Assembly: GCF_039649665.1 (NCBI RefSeq)
Contig: NZ_JBDJAW010000015.1
Coordinates: forward strand, 62,001 to 126,000
From: Microbispora sp. ZYX-F-249
GTDB taxonomy: Bacteria; Actinomycetota; Actinomycetes; Streptosporangiales; Streptosporangiaceae
Reading direction: 5' to 3'
Length of the DNA stretch: 64,000 nt
Below are positions 44,917-54,442 of the stretch, one piece after another (the first letter of the stretch is position 1; every line of letters begins with the position of its first letter). Under the pieces are notes generated by a model. That model saw nothing but the letters and a program-made list of their open reading frames with translations, did not search any database and was not told the DNA's origin. A program made the position numbers and the translations under genes.

Positions 44917-44919
44917 TCA

Positions 44920-45284
44920 TCCCACATTGTGGGACCAAGTTACCGGCCAGTGCAATGTCACAGTCCCAAGACATAATCGGAACGCGACTCCGACAAACCC
45001 TTCAAGATCAACACGAATGAGTTTCGCGTGAATCACAGTTGAGCCACAGGGCGCCTCTGGGGACTGGTCAGCCCAGCTCAGACCATAGATTCTGCCTCCG
45101 GGGGTCGCACACCACGCGGGCCCCCTACGGACAATGTCGTCTGGGATCCAGGGGGCCTGCACCAAATGGCCGTGCGAGGCAAGGTCGTGAGCGGCCACCG
45201 CTACTCCGCCGCCGGATCGATCCCGGGCTTCCCCGAGCATGTCACCGCGGGCGCGGTCGGCTCGGGCAGGGCGAAGGAGGATCG
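44920..45284. promoter_or_regulatory. Promoter and leader region of the peptide-type ABC importer
   Basis: No gene is supported in these 365 bases. TCCCACA-T-TGTGGGA (44920-44934) is a perfect 7-bp inverted repeat directly after the upstream gene and may be its terminator or an operator. A long stem GGCCCCCT / AGGGGGCC (45119-45126 and 45150-45157) would lie in the leader of the importer mRNA. The region 44935-45040 is AT-richer than its surroundings and is the likely promoter. An AAGGAGG site sits 5 bases before the permease ATG at 45285. Confidence 0.5.
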
Positions 45285-46277
45285 ATGACCGCGCCGATGG
45301 ACGTCACCGGTGGGGACGCAAAGGCCACCCCGGAGGCCGTCGTCGACGGGGCGGGCAGGAAGGCGATCCAGGGCCGGTCCCTCGGTCAGATCGCCTGGAT
45401 GCGTCTCAAGCGCGACAAGGTCGCGCTCGCCGGCGGTCTGATCGTCATCTTCCTGATCCTGGTCGCGGTCTTCGCCCCGGTGATCGCCGGAGCGTTCGGG
45501 CAGGACCCCACGCAGTTCAACTCCGATCTGATCGACTCCTCCACCATGGCGCCCAAGACGGGCACGGGCATCAGCGCCGACCACCTGTTCGGCATCGAGC
45601 CGGTCAACGGCCGCGACATCTTCAGCCGGGTCGTGTACGGCGCGCGGATCTCGCTGCTCATCGCCTTCCTGGCCACGCTTCTCTCGGTGGTCATCGGCAC
45701 CCTGCTCGGGGTCACCGCGGGATACTTCGGCGGCCTGGTCGACTCGATCATCAGCAAGGCCATGGACGTCTTCCTGGCCTTCCCGATTCTCGTCTTCGCG
45801 ATCGCGCTGGCGGGCGTCGTCCCCGACTCGGCGTTCGGCCTGACCGGCGACACGCTGCGCGTCTCGCTGCTGGTGTTCATCATCGGCTTCTTCAACTGGC
45901 CGTACATCGGGCGGATCATCCGGGGGCAGACGCTGTCGCTGCGCGAGCGGGAGTTCGTGGACGCGGCGCGCAGCCTCGGGGCGCGGGGGCCGTACATCAT
46001 CTTCCGCGAGCTGCTGCCGAACCTGGTCGCGCCGATCCTCATCTACTCGACGCTGCTGATCCCCACGAACGTATTGTTCGAGGCGGCGCTGTCGTTCCTC
46101 GGGGTCGGCGTGCGCCCGCCCACCCCCACCTGGGGTGGCATGCTCGCCGAGGCGGTGCGGTTCTACACGATCCCGCACTTCATGTTCTTCCCCGGCATGG
46201 CGATCTTCATCACGGTCCTGGCGTTCAACCTGTTCGGCGACGGCCTGCGGGACGCTCTCGACCCGAAGGCCCGCTGA
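45285..46277 (+). CDS. Dpp/Opp-type ABC transporter permease (DppC-like)
   Basis: A 330-residue inner-membrane permease of the binding-protein-dependent dipeptide/oligopeptide class. A soluble N-terminal segment of about 45 residues precedes the first helix (ALAGGLIVIFLILVAVFAPV). The EAA-type loop is REFVDAARSLGARGPYIIFR, and LSFLGVGVRPPTPTWGGMLA is typical of DppC/OppC. The start ATG 45285 has the site AAGGAGG; the open frame upstream is not homologous. It is the first of five importer genes (C permease, binding protein, B permease, two ATPases), an order less usual than binding protein first. Confidence 0.9.
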   Translation: MTAPMDVTGGDAKATPEAVVDGAGRKAIQGRSLGQIAWMRLKRDKVALAGGLIVIFLILVAVFAPVIAGAFGQDPTQFNSDLIDSSTMAPKTGTGISADHLFGIEPVNGRDIFSRVVYGARISLLIAFLATLLSVVIGTLLGVTAGYFGGLVDSIISKAMDVFLAFPILVFAIALAGVVPDSAFGLTGDTLRVSLLVFIIGFFNWPYIGRIIRGQTLSLREREFVDAARSLGARGPYIIFRELLPNLVAPILIYSTLLIPTNVLFEAALSFLGVGVRPPTPTWGGMLAEAVRFYTIPHFMFFPGMAIFITVLAFNLFGDGLRDALDPKAR

Positions 46278-46329
46278 GCCCTCCCTTTCCCCGTAAAGTC
46301 CCCCGGCTCCTATCACCAAGGGGTTTGCA

Positions 46330-48108
46330 ATGCTAAGAAGAAGACTGGGTATGGCGGCCACCGGCGCCGTGCTCGCCCTCGCCGTGGCCGCCTGCGGCGG
46401 CGGTTCGGGCAGCAGCACGCCGTCGTCCTCCGGCGGCGCCGCCGACGGCGGCGCGAACGCCACGGGTGAGTTCAACGCCGCCCTGACGGGGGTGGTCAAC
46501 CCGTCCGACAAGAAGGGCGGCATCCTCAAGTTCGCCAACGGCGGTGACTGGGACTCCCTCGACCCGGGCGACACCTACTACGGCTACTCCTGGAACTTCA
46601 TCCGCCTGTACGGCCGGTCGCTGCTGATGTTCAAGTCCGCCGTGGGCAAGGAGGGCAACCAGCTCACCCCCGACCTCGCCGAGGACCTGGGCACGCCCAG
46701 CGACGACGCCAAGACCTGGACCTACAAGCTCAAGAAGGGCATCAAGTTCGAGGACGGCACCCCGGTCACGTCCAAGGACGTGAAGTACGCGGTGGAGCGG
46801 TCGTTCGACAAGGAGGTGTTCCCCGACGGATACACCTACTTCAACGACTTCCTCGACTGGCCGAAGGGCTACAAGGGCGCGTACAAGTCGAAGGACGTCA
46901 ACACCGACAGCGCCATCGAGACGCCCGACGACTACACGATCGTCTTCCACCTGAAGCAGCCGCTGAGCAACTTCGACTACTTCGCCCAGCTTCCCGCCAC
47001 GATCCCGGTCCCCAAGGACAAGGACACCGGCGCGAAGTACAAGGAGCACATCATCTCCACCGGGCCGTACAAGTTCGAGAAGAACGAGATCGGCAAGGGC
47101 TTCACGCTGGTCCGCAACGACCAGTGGGACCCGGCGACGGACCCGAACCGCAAGGCGCTGCCGGACGGCTACGAGGTCTCCACCAACGTCAACGCCGACG
47201 ACATCGACAACCGGATCATCGCCGGCGACCTCGACGTCGACGTCGCGGGCATCGGCATCCAGTCGGCGGCCCTCGGCCGGGTCCTGTCCGACCCCGCCAT
47301 GAAGGCGAACTCCGACAACCCGACCAGCACTCGCCTCTGGTACACCTCGATCAACGGCAACGTCGCGCCGCTCGACAACATCGACTGCCGCAAGGCCGTC
47401 CAGTACGCCACGGACAAGGTCGCCCTCCAGACCGCCTGGGGCGGCGAGTTCTCCGGCGGTCAGATCGCGACCAGCCTGCTGCCGCCGGCGATCCCCGGTC
47501 ACGAGGACTTCAACCTCTACCCGCCGGGCGCCGACAACAAGGGTGACCTGGCCAAGGCCAAGGAGGCGCTGACCGCCTGCGGCCAGCCGAACGGCTTCGA
47601 GACCAACATCTCCTACCGCGCCGAGCGGCCGAAGGAGAAGCAGGCCGCCGAGGCGCTGCAGCAGTCGCTCGGCCGGGTCGGCATCAAGCTCACGCTCAAG
47701 CCGTTCCCGCAGGCCGACTACTTCGCCCTGTACGCCGGCAAGCCGGGCTACGCCAAGGAGAACAAGATCGGCCTGGCCATGAACGGCTGGCAGTCCGACT
47801 GGCCCGACGGCTTCGGCTTCCTGCAGCAGATCGTCGACAGCCGCGTCATCCGCGAGACCGGCGGCTCCTCCAACATCAGCGTCCGCGACCCCGAGGTCGA
47901 CAAGCTCGTCGACCAGGCGATGAAGGAGACCGACACCAACGCCCGCAACGCGATCTGGACCCAGATCGACAAGAAGGTCATGGAGGACTCCTTCATCCTG
48001 CCGAACGTGTGGACGAAGACCCTGCTCGTGCGCAGCAAGAACGCGACGAACATCTTCGTCAACGACGCGTACGGCATGTACGACTACCTCGGCATGGGCG
48101 TCAAGTAA
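46330..48108 (+). CDS. ABC transporter substrate-binding lipoprotein, peptide/nickel family 5
   Basis: A 592-residue extracellular binding protein. The signal peptide ends in the lipobox AVAAC at residues 18-22, so the mature Cys is lipid modified, followed by a Gly/Ser linker. The family-5 fold is shown by GGDWDSLDPGDTYYGYSWNF, LTPDLAEDLGTPSDDAKTWT, YKLKKGIKFEDGTPVTSKDV and the C-terminal EVDKLVDQAMKETDTNARNA. Ligand is not predictable; family members bind peptides, nickel chelates or sugars. ATG 46330 follows AAGGGG. A hairpin after the gene probably keeps its mRNA more abundant than those of the permeases. Confidence 0.92.
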   Translation: MLRRRLGMAATGAVLALAVAACGGGSGSSTPSSSGGAADGGANATGEFNAALTGVVNPSDKKGGILKFANGGDWDSLDPGDTYYGYSWNFIRLYGRSLLMFKSAVGKEGNQLTPDLAEDLGTPSDDAKTWTYKLKKGIKFEDGTPVTSKDVKYAVERSFDKEVFPDGYTYFNDFLDWPKGYKGAYKSKDVNTDSAIETPDDYTIVFHLKQPLSNFDYFAQLPATIPVPKDKDTGAKYKEHIISTGPYKFEKNEIGKGFTLVRNDQWDPATDPNRKALPDGYEVSTNVNADDIDNRIIAGDLDVDVAGIGIQSAALGRVLSDPAMKANSDNPTSTRLWYTSINGNVAPLDNIDCRKAVQYATDKVALQTAWGGEFSGGQIATSLLPPAIPGHEDFNLYPPGADNKGDLAKAKEALTACGQPNGFETNISYRAERPKEKQAAEALQQSLGRVGIKLTLKPFPQADYFALYAGKPGYAKENKIGLAMNGWQSDWPDGFGFLQQIVDSRVIRETGGSSNISVRDPEVDKLVDQAMKETDTNARNAIWTQIDKKVMEDSFILPNVWTKTLLVRSKNATNIFVNDAYGMYDYLGMGVK

Positions 48109-48154
48109 GCGCCCGCCGAGACCAGAAGATCCGATAGACGCGTGAACGCGGCAA

Positions 48155-48182
48155 GGGGGCCGGTCCCACAGGGCCGGCCCCC
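48155..48182 (+). terminator. Intra-operon hairpin after the binding-protein gene
   Basis: GGGGGCCGG-T-CCC-ACA-GGG-CCGGCCCCC folds into a 12-bp stem with one bulged T (48155-48182). No T-run follows. Located between the binding-protein and permease genes, it is likely a partial terminator or an mRNA-stabilising element that raises binding-protein levels. Confidence 0.6.
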
Positions 48183-48197
48183 GGAGCCGGGGGGACT

Positions 48198-49217
48198 GTG
48201 GTCACATACATCATCCGGCGGCTGATCTGGGCGGTCGCGATGCTCACCATCGTGAGCATCGCCACGTTCGCCATCTTCTTCCTGGTGCCCCGCCTGGCGG
48301 GCGCCACCTCGGAGAGCCTCGCCGCGCGCTACGTGGGGCGCACCGCCTCCGCGGAACAGGTGAAGATCGCGGCTGAGAAGCTCGGCTTCAACGATCCGCT
48401 GATCGTGCAGTACGGGCGGTTCGCCAAGGGCATCGTCGCCGGAGCCGACTACGACTACGGTCCCGGCGTGGAGCACTGCCCGGCGCCCTGCTTCGGCTAC
48501 TCCTTCCTCACCCGGCTTCCCGTCTGGCCGGACCTGCTCAACCGGCTGCCCGTGACGATCTCGCTGGCCATCGGGGCCGCGGTCATCTGGGTGATCGCCG
48601 GTGTCGCGACCGGCGTGCTGTCCGCGCTGAGACGCGGCAGCTTCTTCGACCGGGCCGCGATGAGCGTCGCCCTGGCCGGCGTGTCACTGCCGATCTTCTT
48701 CACCGGCATCGTCTCGCTGGTCGTCTTCAGCTACGGCACACCGTTCCGCATCACCGCGCCGGGCGGGAGTTTCACGCCGTTCGAGGAGAACCCGGCGATG
48801 TGGGCCTACAACCTGATCCTGCCGTGGATCACGCTGGCCTTCCTGTACGCCGCCGGCTACGCACGGCTCACCCGGGCGGGCATGCTGGAGACGATGAACG
48901 AGGACTACATCCGCACCGCCCGGGCCAAGGGCCTGCACGAGCGGACGGTCGTGGTCAAGCACGGCCTGCGCGGCGCGCTGACCCCGATCATCACGATCTT
49001 CGGCCTCGACCTCGGCCTGCTGCTCGGCGGCGCCGTGCTCACCGAGAGCACCTACTCGCTGCCCGGCATGGGCAAGTACGCGATCGACGCGATCCTCGCG
49101 CAGGACCTGCCGAAGGTCATGGGCGTCGTGCTCGTCGCCGCGTTCTTCGTGGTCTTCGCGAACCTGATCGTCGACCTCCTGTACGCCGTCGTGGACCCGA
49201 GGGTGAGGCTGGGATGA
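48198..49217 (+). CDS. Dpp/Opp-type ABC transporter permease (DppB-like)
   Basis: A 339-residue permease with six hydrophobic segments. The N-terminus [20 protein letters not shown] is the typical DppB first helix, followed by the LFxPGDP-like extracellular region, here diverged and containing two cysteines ([12 protein letters not shown]). The EAA loop is [20 protein letters not shown], and the end [20 protein letters not shown] is conserved. GTG 48198 is preceded by GGGGGGA. Its stop overlaps the ATPase start (ATGA). Confidence 0.9.
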   Translation: MVTYIIRRLIWAVAMLTIVSIATFAIFFLVPRLAGATSESLAARYVGRTASAEQVKIAAEKLGFNDPLIVQYGRFAKGIVAGADYDYGPGVEHCPAPCFGYSFLTRLPVWPDLLNRLPVTISLAIGAAVIWVIAGVATGVLSALRRGSFFDRAAMSVALAGVSLPIFFTGIVSLVVFSYGTPFRITAPGGSFTPFEENPAMWAYNLILPWITLAFLYAAGYARLTRAGMLETMNEDYIRTARAKGLHERTVVVKHGLRGALTPIITIFGLDLGLLLGGAVLTESTYSLPGMGKYAIDAILAQDLPKVMGVVLVAAFFVVFANLIVDLLYAVVDPRVRLG

Positions 49218-50235
49218 GCTTCCTGGAACTGAAGGACCTGCGGATCCACTTCCCGACCGACGACGGCCTGGTCAAGTCCGTCGACGGGCTGTCGTTCACG
49301 CTGGAGCGGGGCAAGACGCTCGGCATCGTCGGCGAGTCCGGCTCCGGGAAGAGCGTGACCAGCCTCGGCATCCTCGGCCTGCACAAGGGCGGGCGCGCCC
49401 GCATCTCCGGCGAGATCTGGCTGGACGGCGAGGAACTCGTCGGCGCCAGCCAGGAGCACGTGCGGACGCTGCGCGGCAAGAAGATGGCGATGATCTTCCA
49501 GGACCCGCTGTCGGCGATGCACCCGTTCTACACGGTCGGCAACCAGATCATCGAGGCCTACCGCATCCACAACGACGTCAGCAAGAAGGTCGCGCGCAAG
49601 CACGCGATCGACATGCTCGGCCGGGTGGGCATCCCGCAGCCGGAGCGGCGCGTGGACAGCTACCCCCACGAGTTCTCCGGCGGCATGCGGCAGCGCGCCA
49701 TGATCGCGATGGCGCTGAGCTGCGACCCCGAACTGCTGATCGCCGACGAACCGACGACCGCGCTCGACGTGACCGTGCAGGCGCAGATCCTCGACCTGAT
49801 GCGCGACCTGCAGCGCGACTTCGACGCCGCGCTGATCGTCATCACCCACGACCTCGGCGTCGTCGCCGAGCTGTCCGACGACATCCTCGTGATGTACGGC
49901 GGCAAGTGCGTCGAGTACGGGACGTCCGAGGACATCTTCGAGCGGCCGGAGCACCCCTACACCTGGGGCCTGCTCGGCTCGATGCCGCGGCTGGACCGCG
50001 AGCCGACGGAACGGCTGCTGCCGATCAAGGGCTCGCCGCCCTCGCTGATCAACGTGCCGTCCGGCTGCGCCTTCCACCCGCGCTGCGCGTTCGAGGAGCG
50101 TACGGCCGGGCGGGCCGCGACGGAGGTCCCCGAGCTGCTGGAGACCGAGGGCGGCCACCTGGTGCGCTGCCACCTGACGCGCGAGCGCAGGCGCGCCATC
50201 TGGGACAACGAGATCAAGCCGAACCTGGAGGCTTC

Positions 50236-50239
<4 letters not shown>
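49214..50239 (+). CDS. Dpp/Opp-type ABC transporter ATPase (DppD-like)
   Basis: A 341-residue ATPase. Walker A is [13 protein letters not shown], the Q-loop is in [20 protein letters not shown], the ABC signature is [14 protein letters not shown], Walker B is [16 protein letters not shown] and the switch His is in VITHDLGVV. The C-terminal oligopeptide-ATPase extension has [11 protein letters not shown], whose cysteines may hold an Fe-S cluster as suggested for this family. It overlaps both neighbours by 4 bases and pairs with the next gene. Confidence 0.93.
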
Positions 50240-51273
<1,034 letters not shown>

Positions 51274-51285
51274 GCCCGGCCACGC

Positions 51286-51312
51286 CCCCGGCCCGGCGAC
51301 GCCGGGCCGGGG
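51286..51312. terminator. Bidirectional terminator between the importer operon and the two-component system
   Basis: CCCCGGCCCGGCG (51286-51298) and CGCCGGGCCGGGG (51300-51312) are perfect complements, giving a 12-bp stem with a GAC loop. It lies between the convergent stops at 51273 and 51316. Confidence 0.8.
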
Positions 51313-51315
51313 CGG

Positions 51316-51999
51316 TCAGGAGAAGGCGCCGGGGACGATCAGGCCGGTCTCGTAGGCGAGCACGACGGCCTGGACCCGGTCGCGCAGCCCCAGCTTGGTC
51401 AGCACGTTGCCGACGTGGGTCTTCACGGTCGTCTCGCTGACCACGAGCTGGGCGGCGATCTCGGCGTTCGACATGCCCTTCGCGATCAGGCGCAGCACTT
51501 CGAGCTCGCGCTCGGTGAGCCGGTCGAGCCGCGCCGGGGTGGCCTGCTGGTGCGCGGAGGGCAGCCGGGTGGCGAACCTGTCCAGCAACCGCCGGGTGAC
51601 GCTCGGCGCCACGATCGCGTCGCCCGCCGCCACCACGCGGATCGCCTGGACCAGCTCGTCCGGCGGCACGTCCTTGAGGAGGAACCCGCTCGCGCCCGCG
51701 CGCAGCGCCTCCACGATGTACTCGTCCAGGTCGAACGTGGTCAGCACGAGCACCTTCGGCACGTGGGCGCTCGGCGCGGCCTCCCGCACGATGCGGCGGG
51801 TCGCCTCGATGCCGTCGGTGCCGGGCATGCGGATGTCCATGAGCACCACGTCGGGCAGCAGGGCCCGGGACTGCTCCATGGCCACCGCGCCGTCGCCCGC
51901 CTCGCCCACGACGGTGACGTCCGGCTCCGCCTCCAGGATGAAGCGGAACCCGGTGCGCAGCAGCGGCTGGTCGTCGACCAGCAACACCCGGATCGTCAT
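51316..51999 (-). CDS. NarL/LuxR-family response regulator
   Basis: A 227-residue response regulator. The receiver domain (1-120) has acidic residues in VLLVDDQPLLR, the phosphorylation Asp in VVLMDIRMPGTDG and the Lys in FLLKDVPPDELV. The C-terminal LuxR helix-turn-helix (160-225) is LTERELEVLRLIAKGMSNAE followed by SETTVKTHVGNVLTKLGLRD. The start is ATG 51999; the open frame extends 76 codons upstream only as a shadow of the kinase gene. It is downstream of its sensor kinase, separated by a 20-codon micro-ORF that overlaps both. Target genes are unknown. Confidence 0.92.
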   Translation of the reverse strand: MTIRVLLVDDQPLLRTGFRFILEAEPDVTVVGEAGDGAVAMEQSRALLPDVVLMDIRMPGTDGIEATRRIVREAAPSAHVPKVLVLTTFDLDEYIVEALRAGASGFLLKDVPPDELVQAIRVVAAGDAIVAPSVTRRLLDRFATRLPSAHQQATPARLDRLTERELEVLRLIAKGMSNAEIAAQLVVSETTVKTHVGNVLTKLGLRDRVQAVVLAYETGLIVPGAFS

Positions 52000-52058
52000 G
52001 ATGCGGCCGTCCCGGGGGAGGCGGGCCGCCGGGCGGAGGGGGACACCCTGATCGTCAT
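51996..52058 (-). other. 20-codon micro-ORF linking the sensor kinase stop to the regulator start
   Basis: The kinase stop overlaps an ATG (ATGA at 52058-52055). The frame from it reads MTIRVSPSARRPASPGTAAS and its stop overlaps the ATG of the response regulator (51999). Its first 15 bases match the start of the regulator gene, ATGACGATC(A/C)GGGTGT, except one. It looks like a short duplication of the regulator start that now acts as a translational relay. Confidence 0.45.
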
Positions 52059-53344
52059 GCTCTGTCCTCGAGGGGGCTCTGCTTGAGCGGGCTGTGGTCG
52101 AGCGGGCTGTGGTTGAGGGGACTGTGGTTGAGGGGACTGTCACCGAGGGGCCTGTTGCCCAAGGGGAAATGGGCGCGGACCTCGAATCCGCCTCCGGTGC
52201 GGGGACCGATCCGCAGGACACCACCATAGAGTGCGACGCGCTCGCGGATGCCCACCAGCCCGTGGCCCTTGCCCCCGATCCGCAGCGACTCCTCCGCCGC
52301 GCCGCGCCCGTCGTCCTCCACGTTGATGCTCAGCTCGTCCGGCTCGTGCCGTACGGTGACCCAGGCGCGGGCGGAGGGCCCGGCGTGGCGCAGGCTGTTG
52401 GTCAGGGCCTCCTGCACGAGCCGGTAGGCGGCGAGGTCGACTCCGGGCGGCAGGCCGCGCCGCTCGCCCTCGATCCACAGCTGGGTCCGCAGGCCCGCCT
52501 CGCGCATCTGCTCCACCAGCGCCGGCAGGTCCTGCATGCCCGGCTGCGGCCCGCGCTCGGCCGGGCCGTCGGTGCGCAGCACGCCGACGATGCTGCGCAT
52601 CTCCGCCATCGCCGTGCGGCCCATCTCCTCGATGGCGGTGAGGGCGTCCCGCGCGACGTCGGGCTTGGTGTCGAGCATCTTGCGGGCGGCGGCGGCCTGG
52701 ACCGTCATCACGCTGACGTGGTGGGCCACGACGTCGTGCAGCTCCCGCGCGATGCGGGAGCGCTCCTCCGCCCGGGCGGCCCTGGTGTCGGCCTCCCGCG
52801 CCCGCTCCAGCCGATCGGCCCGCTGGACCAGCTCCGAGAGGTAGGCGCGGCGCAGCCGCAGCGCCCGGCCGCACACCCAGCACAGCAGCAGGACGGCGAT
52901 GACCACGACGTGGTCGGTCCAGGACGGGGTGATGATCCCGGTGAGGGCGCTCGCGAGGTAGGAGCAGAAGGAGACGAGGAGGGCCGCCGCGCTCAGCGTC
53001 AGCCCCCGGTAGGCGGCGACCGAGTAGAGCAGGACGAGGCCGCCGAACTCGCTCAGCCCGGGATCGTAGTGGAGCGCGTCCAGCACCGCCTGGGGGACGC
53101 AGGTGGCCACCAGCAGCACGAAGGGCCGGTCACGGCGCAGAGCCACCGGCAGCGTGCAGGCCGCCGCCAGGATCAGGTTCAGCGCGTCCGCCGGGCGCGG
53201 CGGCGCGGACCGCAGCCAGCCGGCATCCCCGGCCGAGACGATCCACCACAGGGACGCGGTCGTCAGCACCACCGCGAGGATCGAGTCGGAGACCAGGGAA
53301 TGGGCCCGAAGCCAGGACCGCGTACTGCCGGGGGTGGTGCGCAC
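52055..53344 (-). CDS. Two-component sensor histidine kinase (HisKA_3 / NarL-type partner)
   Basis: A 429-residue membrane kinase. Residues 20-165 contain about five hydrophobic helices. The HisKA_3 dimerisation helix is RSRIARELHDVVAHHVSVMT with the phospho-His in ELHD. The ATPase has VQEALTNSLRHA (N box), VEDDGRG and KGHGLVGIRERVALYGG. The final 30 residues are tandem five-residue units of the type (N/D)HSPL encoded by 15-bp repeats and lie after the catalytic fold. GTG 53344 has a TAGATT box 6 bases upstream and no ribosome site, so the mRNA is probably leaderless. The signal is unknown. Confidence 0.9.
   Translation of the reverse strand: MRTTPGSTRSWLRAHSLVSDSILAVVLTTASLWWIVSAGDAGWLRSAPPRPADALNLILAAACTLPVALRRDRPFVLLVATCVPQAVLDALHYDPGLSEFGGLVLLYSVAAYRGLTLSAAALLVSFCSYLASALTGIITPSWTDHVVVIAVLLLCWVCGRALRLRRAYLSELVQRADRLERAREADTRAARAEERSRIARELHDVVAHHVSVMTVQAAAARKMLDTKPDVARDALTAIEEMGRTAMAEMRSIVGVLRTDGPAERGPQPGMQDLPALVEQMREAGLRTQLWIEGERRGLPPGVDLAAYRLVQEALTNSLRHAGPSARAWVTVRHEPDELSINVEDDGRGAAEESLRIGGKGHGLVGIRERVALYGGVLRIGPRTGGGFEVRAHFPLGNRPLGDSPLNHSPLNHSPLDHSPLKQSPLEDRA
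52070..52159. repeat. Six tandem 15-bp repeats at the 3' end of the histidine kinase gene
   Basis: Six units of the form GAG(G/C)GG(G/A/C)CTGTGGTT (plus strand; starts at 52070, 52085, 52100, 52115, 52130 and 52145) encode a PL-(NHS/DHS/KQS/GDS)-PL type C-terminal tail in frame. The unit length is a multiple of three, so copy-number changes would alter tail length without a frameshift. Confidence 0.8.
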
Positions 53345-53350
53345 GTACCA

Positions 53351-53356
53351 AATCTA
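53351..53356 (-). promoter_or_regulatory. TAGATT -10 box for a leaderless kinase transcript
   Basis: On the minus strand TAGATT ends 6 bases before the GTG at 53344. No Shine-Dalgarno sequence lies between. Confidence 0.5.
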
Positions 53357-53423
53357 GGCGGTCACCGCCCGCGTCCACCCTGCCCGGGACGGATATGCGC
53401 ATCCTCCCCGCGGATGAGTCCGC

Positions 53424-54284
53424 TCACAGCTCGTCGCTGGCCGACCTTCTGCTGACGCGGGCGGACAGCCCGGGCTCGCGGTCGGGCACGGGCGGCGGGG
53501 TGCCGCCGAACTCCGGGCACAGCGCCTGGTGGTCGCACCAGTCGCACAGGCGCGAGCGGCGGGCGCGCCACTCCTTGGTGCGCACGGCGCGCTCGATGGC
53601 CGCCCACAGCGCCTCGACCTTGCGCTCGGTCGCCCGCAGGTCCGCCTCGTCCGGGACGTAGCGGACGATCTCGCCGTTCCCCAGGTACATGAGCTGGAGC
53701 ATCCGGGGGACCTGGCCGCTGCGCCGCCACAGCGCGAGCGCGTAGAACTTCATCTGGAACAGCGCCTTGGCCTCCCACTCGCGCCCCGGCGCCGTTCCCG
53801 TCTTGTAGTCCACGACCCGCACCTCGCCGGTCGGGGCCACGTCGAGACGGTCGATGTAGCCGCGCAGCAGCAGCCCGCTCTCGAGCACGACCTCGACGTA
53901 CATCTCACGCTCGGCGGGCTCCAGCCGCTGGGGATCCTCCAGCGTGAAGTAGCGCTCGACCATGCCGCGCGCCTGCGTCAGCCAGGCGTCCCGCTCACCG
54001 TCGTCCTCGAACAGCCCCGCGTAGTCGGGCTCCTCGGAGAGCAGCCGCCGCCACTGGGGCTCGAGCAGATCCTGCGCGGCGGCGACCGTGCGCGCCTCCG
54101 CGGGCAGGTCGTAGAGCCGCTCCAGCACCGCGTGAACGAGCGTGCCCCTGACCGCGGCGGCCGAGGGCCGCTCGGGGAGCTGGTCGATCACCCTGAACCG
54201 GTAGAGCAGGGGGCAGGTCATGAAGTCACCGGCCCGGGAGGGGGAAAGCGCCCCGATGACGGCGCGCTCTTCGGCGAGGGTCAT
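53424..54284 (-). CDS. RecB-like PD-(D/E)XK exonuclease with probable Fe-S cluster (Cas4/AddB-like nuclease domain)
   Basis: A 286-residue nuclease of the RecB C-terminal/Cas4 class. It starts SPSRAGDFMTCPLLYRFRV, giving the first Cys, contains the catalytic core EVRVVDYKTGTAPGREWEAK (Asp and Lys of PD-(D/E)XK) with QMKFYALAL (motif IV/QxxxY-like), and ends with RLCDWCDHQALCPEF, giving the last three Cys of a likely [4Fe-4S] cluster. It is a stand-alone nuclease without helicase and is conserved in actinobacteria at this position; no CRISPR elements are nearby. The start is ATG 54284, with TACAGT 6 bases upstream (leaderless); a GTG at 54302 is less likely. Confidence 0.88.
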   Translation of the reverse strand: MTLAEERAVIGALSPSRAGDFMTCPLLYRFRVIDQLPERPSAAAVRGTLVHAVLERLYDLPAEARTVAAAQDLLEPQWRRLLSEEPDYAGLFEDDGERDAWLTQARGMVERYFTLEDPQRLEPAEREMYVEVVLESGLLLRGYIDRLDVAPTGEVRVVDYKTGTAPGREWEAKALFQMKFYALALWRRSGQVPRMLQLMYLGNGEIVRYVPDEADLRATERKVEALWAAIERAVRTKEWRARRSRLCDWCDHQALCPEFGGTPPPVPDREPGLSARVSRRSASDEL

Positions 54285-54290
54285 GCCCGA

Positions 54291-54296
54291 ACTGTA
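54291..54296 (-). promoter_or_regulatory. TACAGT -10 box for a leaderless recB-like transcript
   Basis: Read on the minus strand, TACAGT ends exactly 6 bases before ATG 54284. This decides the start in favour of 54284 over the upstream GTG, which overlaps this region. Confidence 0.5.
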
Positions 54297-54442
54297 GGAC
54301 ACCGGGCCGACAGAACGCGCCCGCTCGCCCCCGCTCGCCCCGGGTGGCCGATCGCACGGTGCGCGACGGGCGGGCGAGCTCTTAGGCTGATCTCACGCTC
54401 CGGCACGTAGCATCGAGGGGCGCGGGAGGGGAAGGCGGCCAC

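Noticed and set aside
53424..54284. Cas4-like nuclease as evidence for a CRISPR system
   Set aside because: The protein has the same nuclease/Fe-S layout as Cas4, but no repeats or other cas genes are present and the family is conserved here in CRISPR-free actinobacteria.
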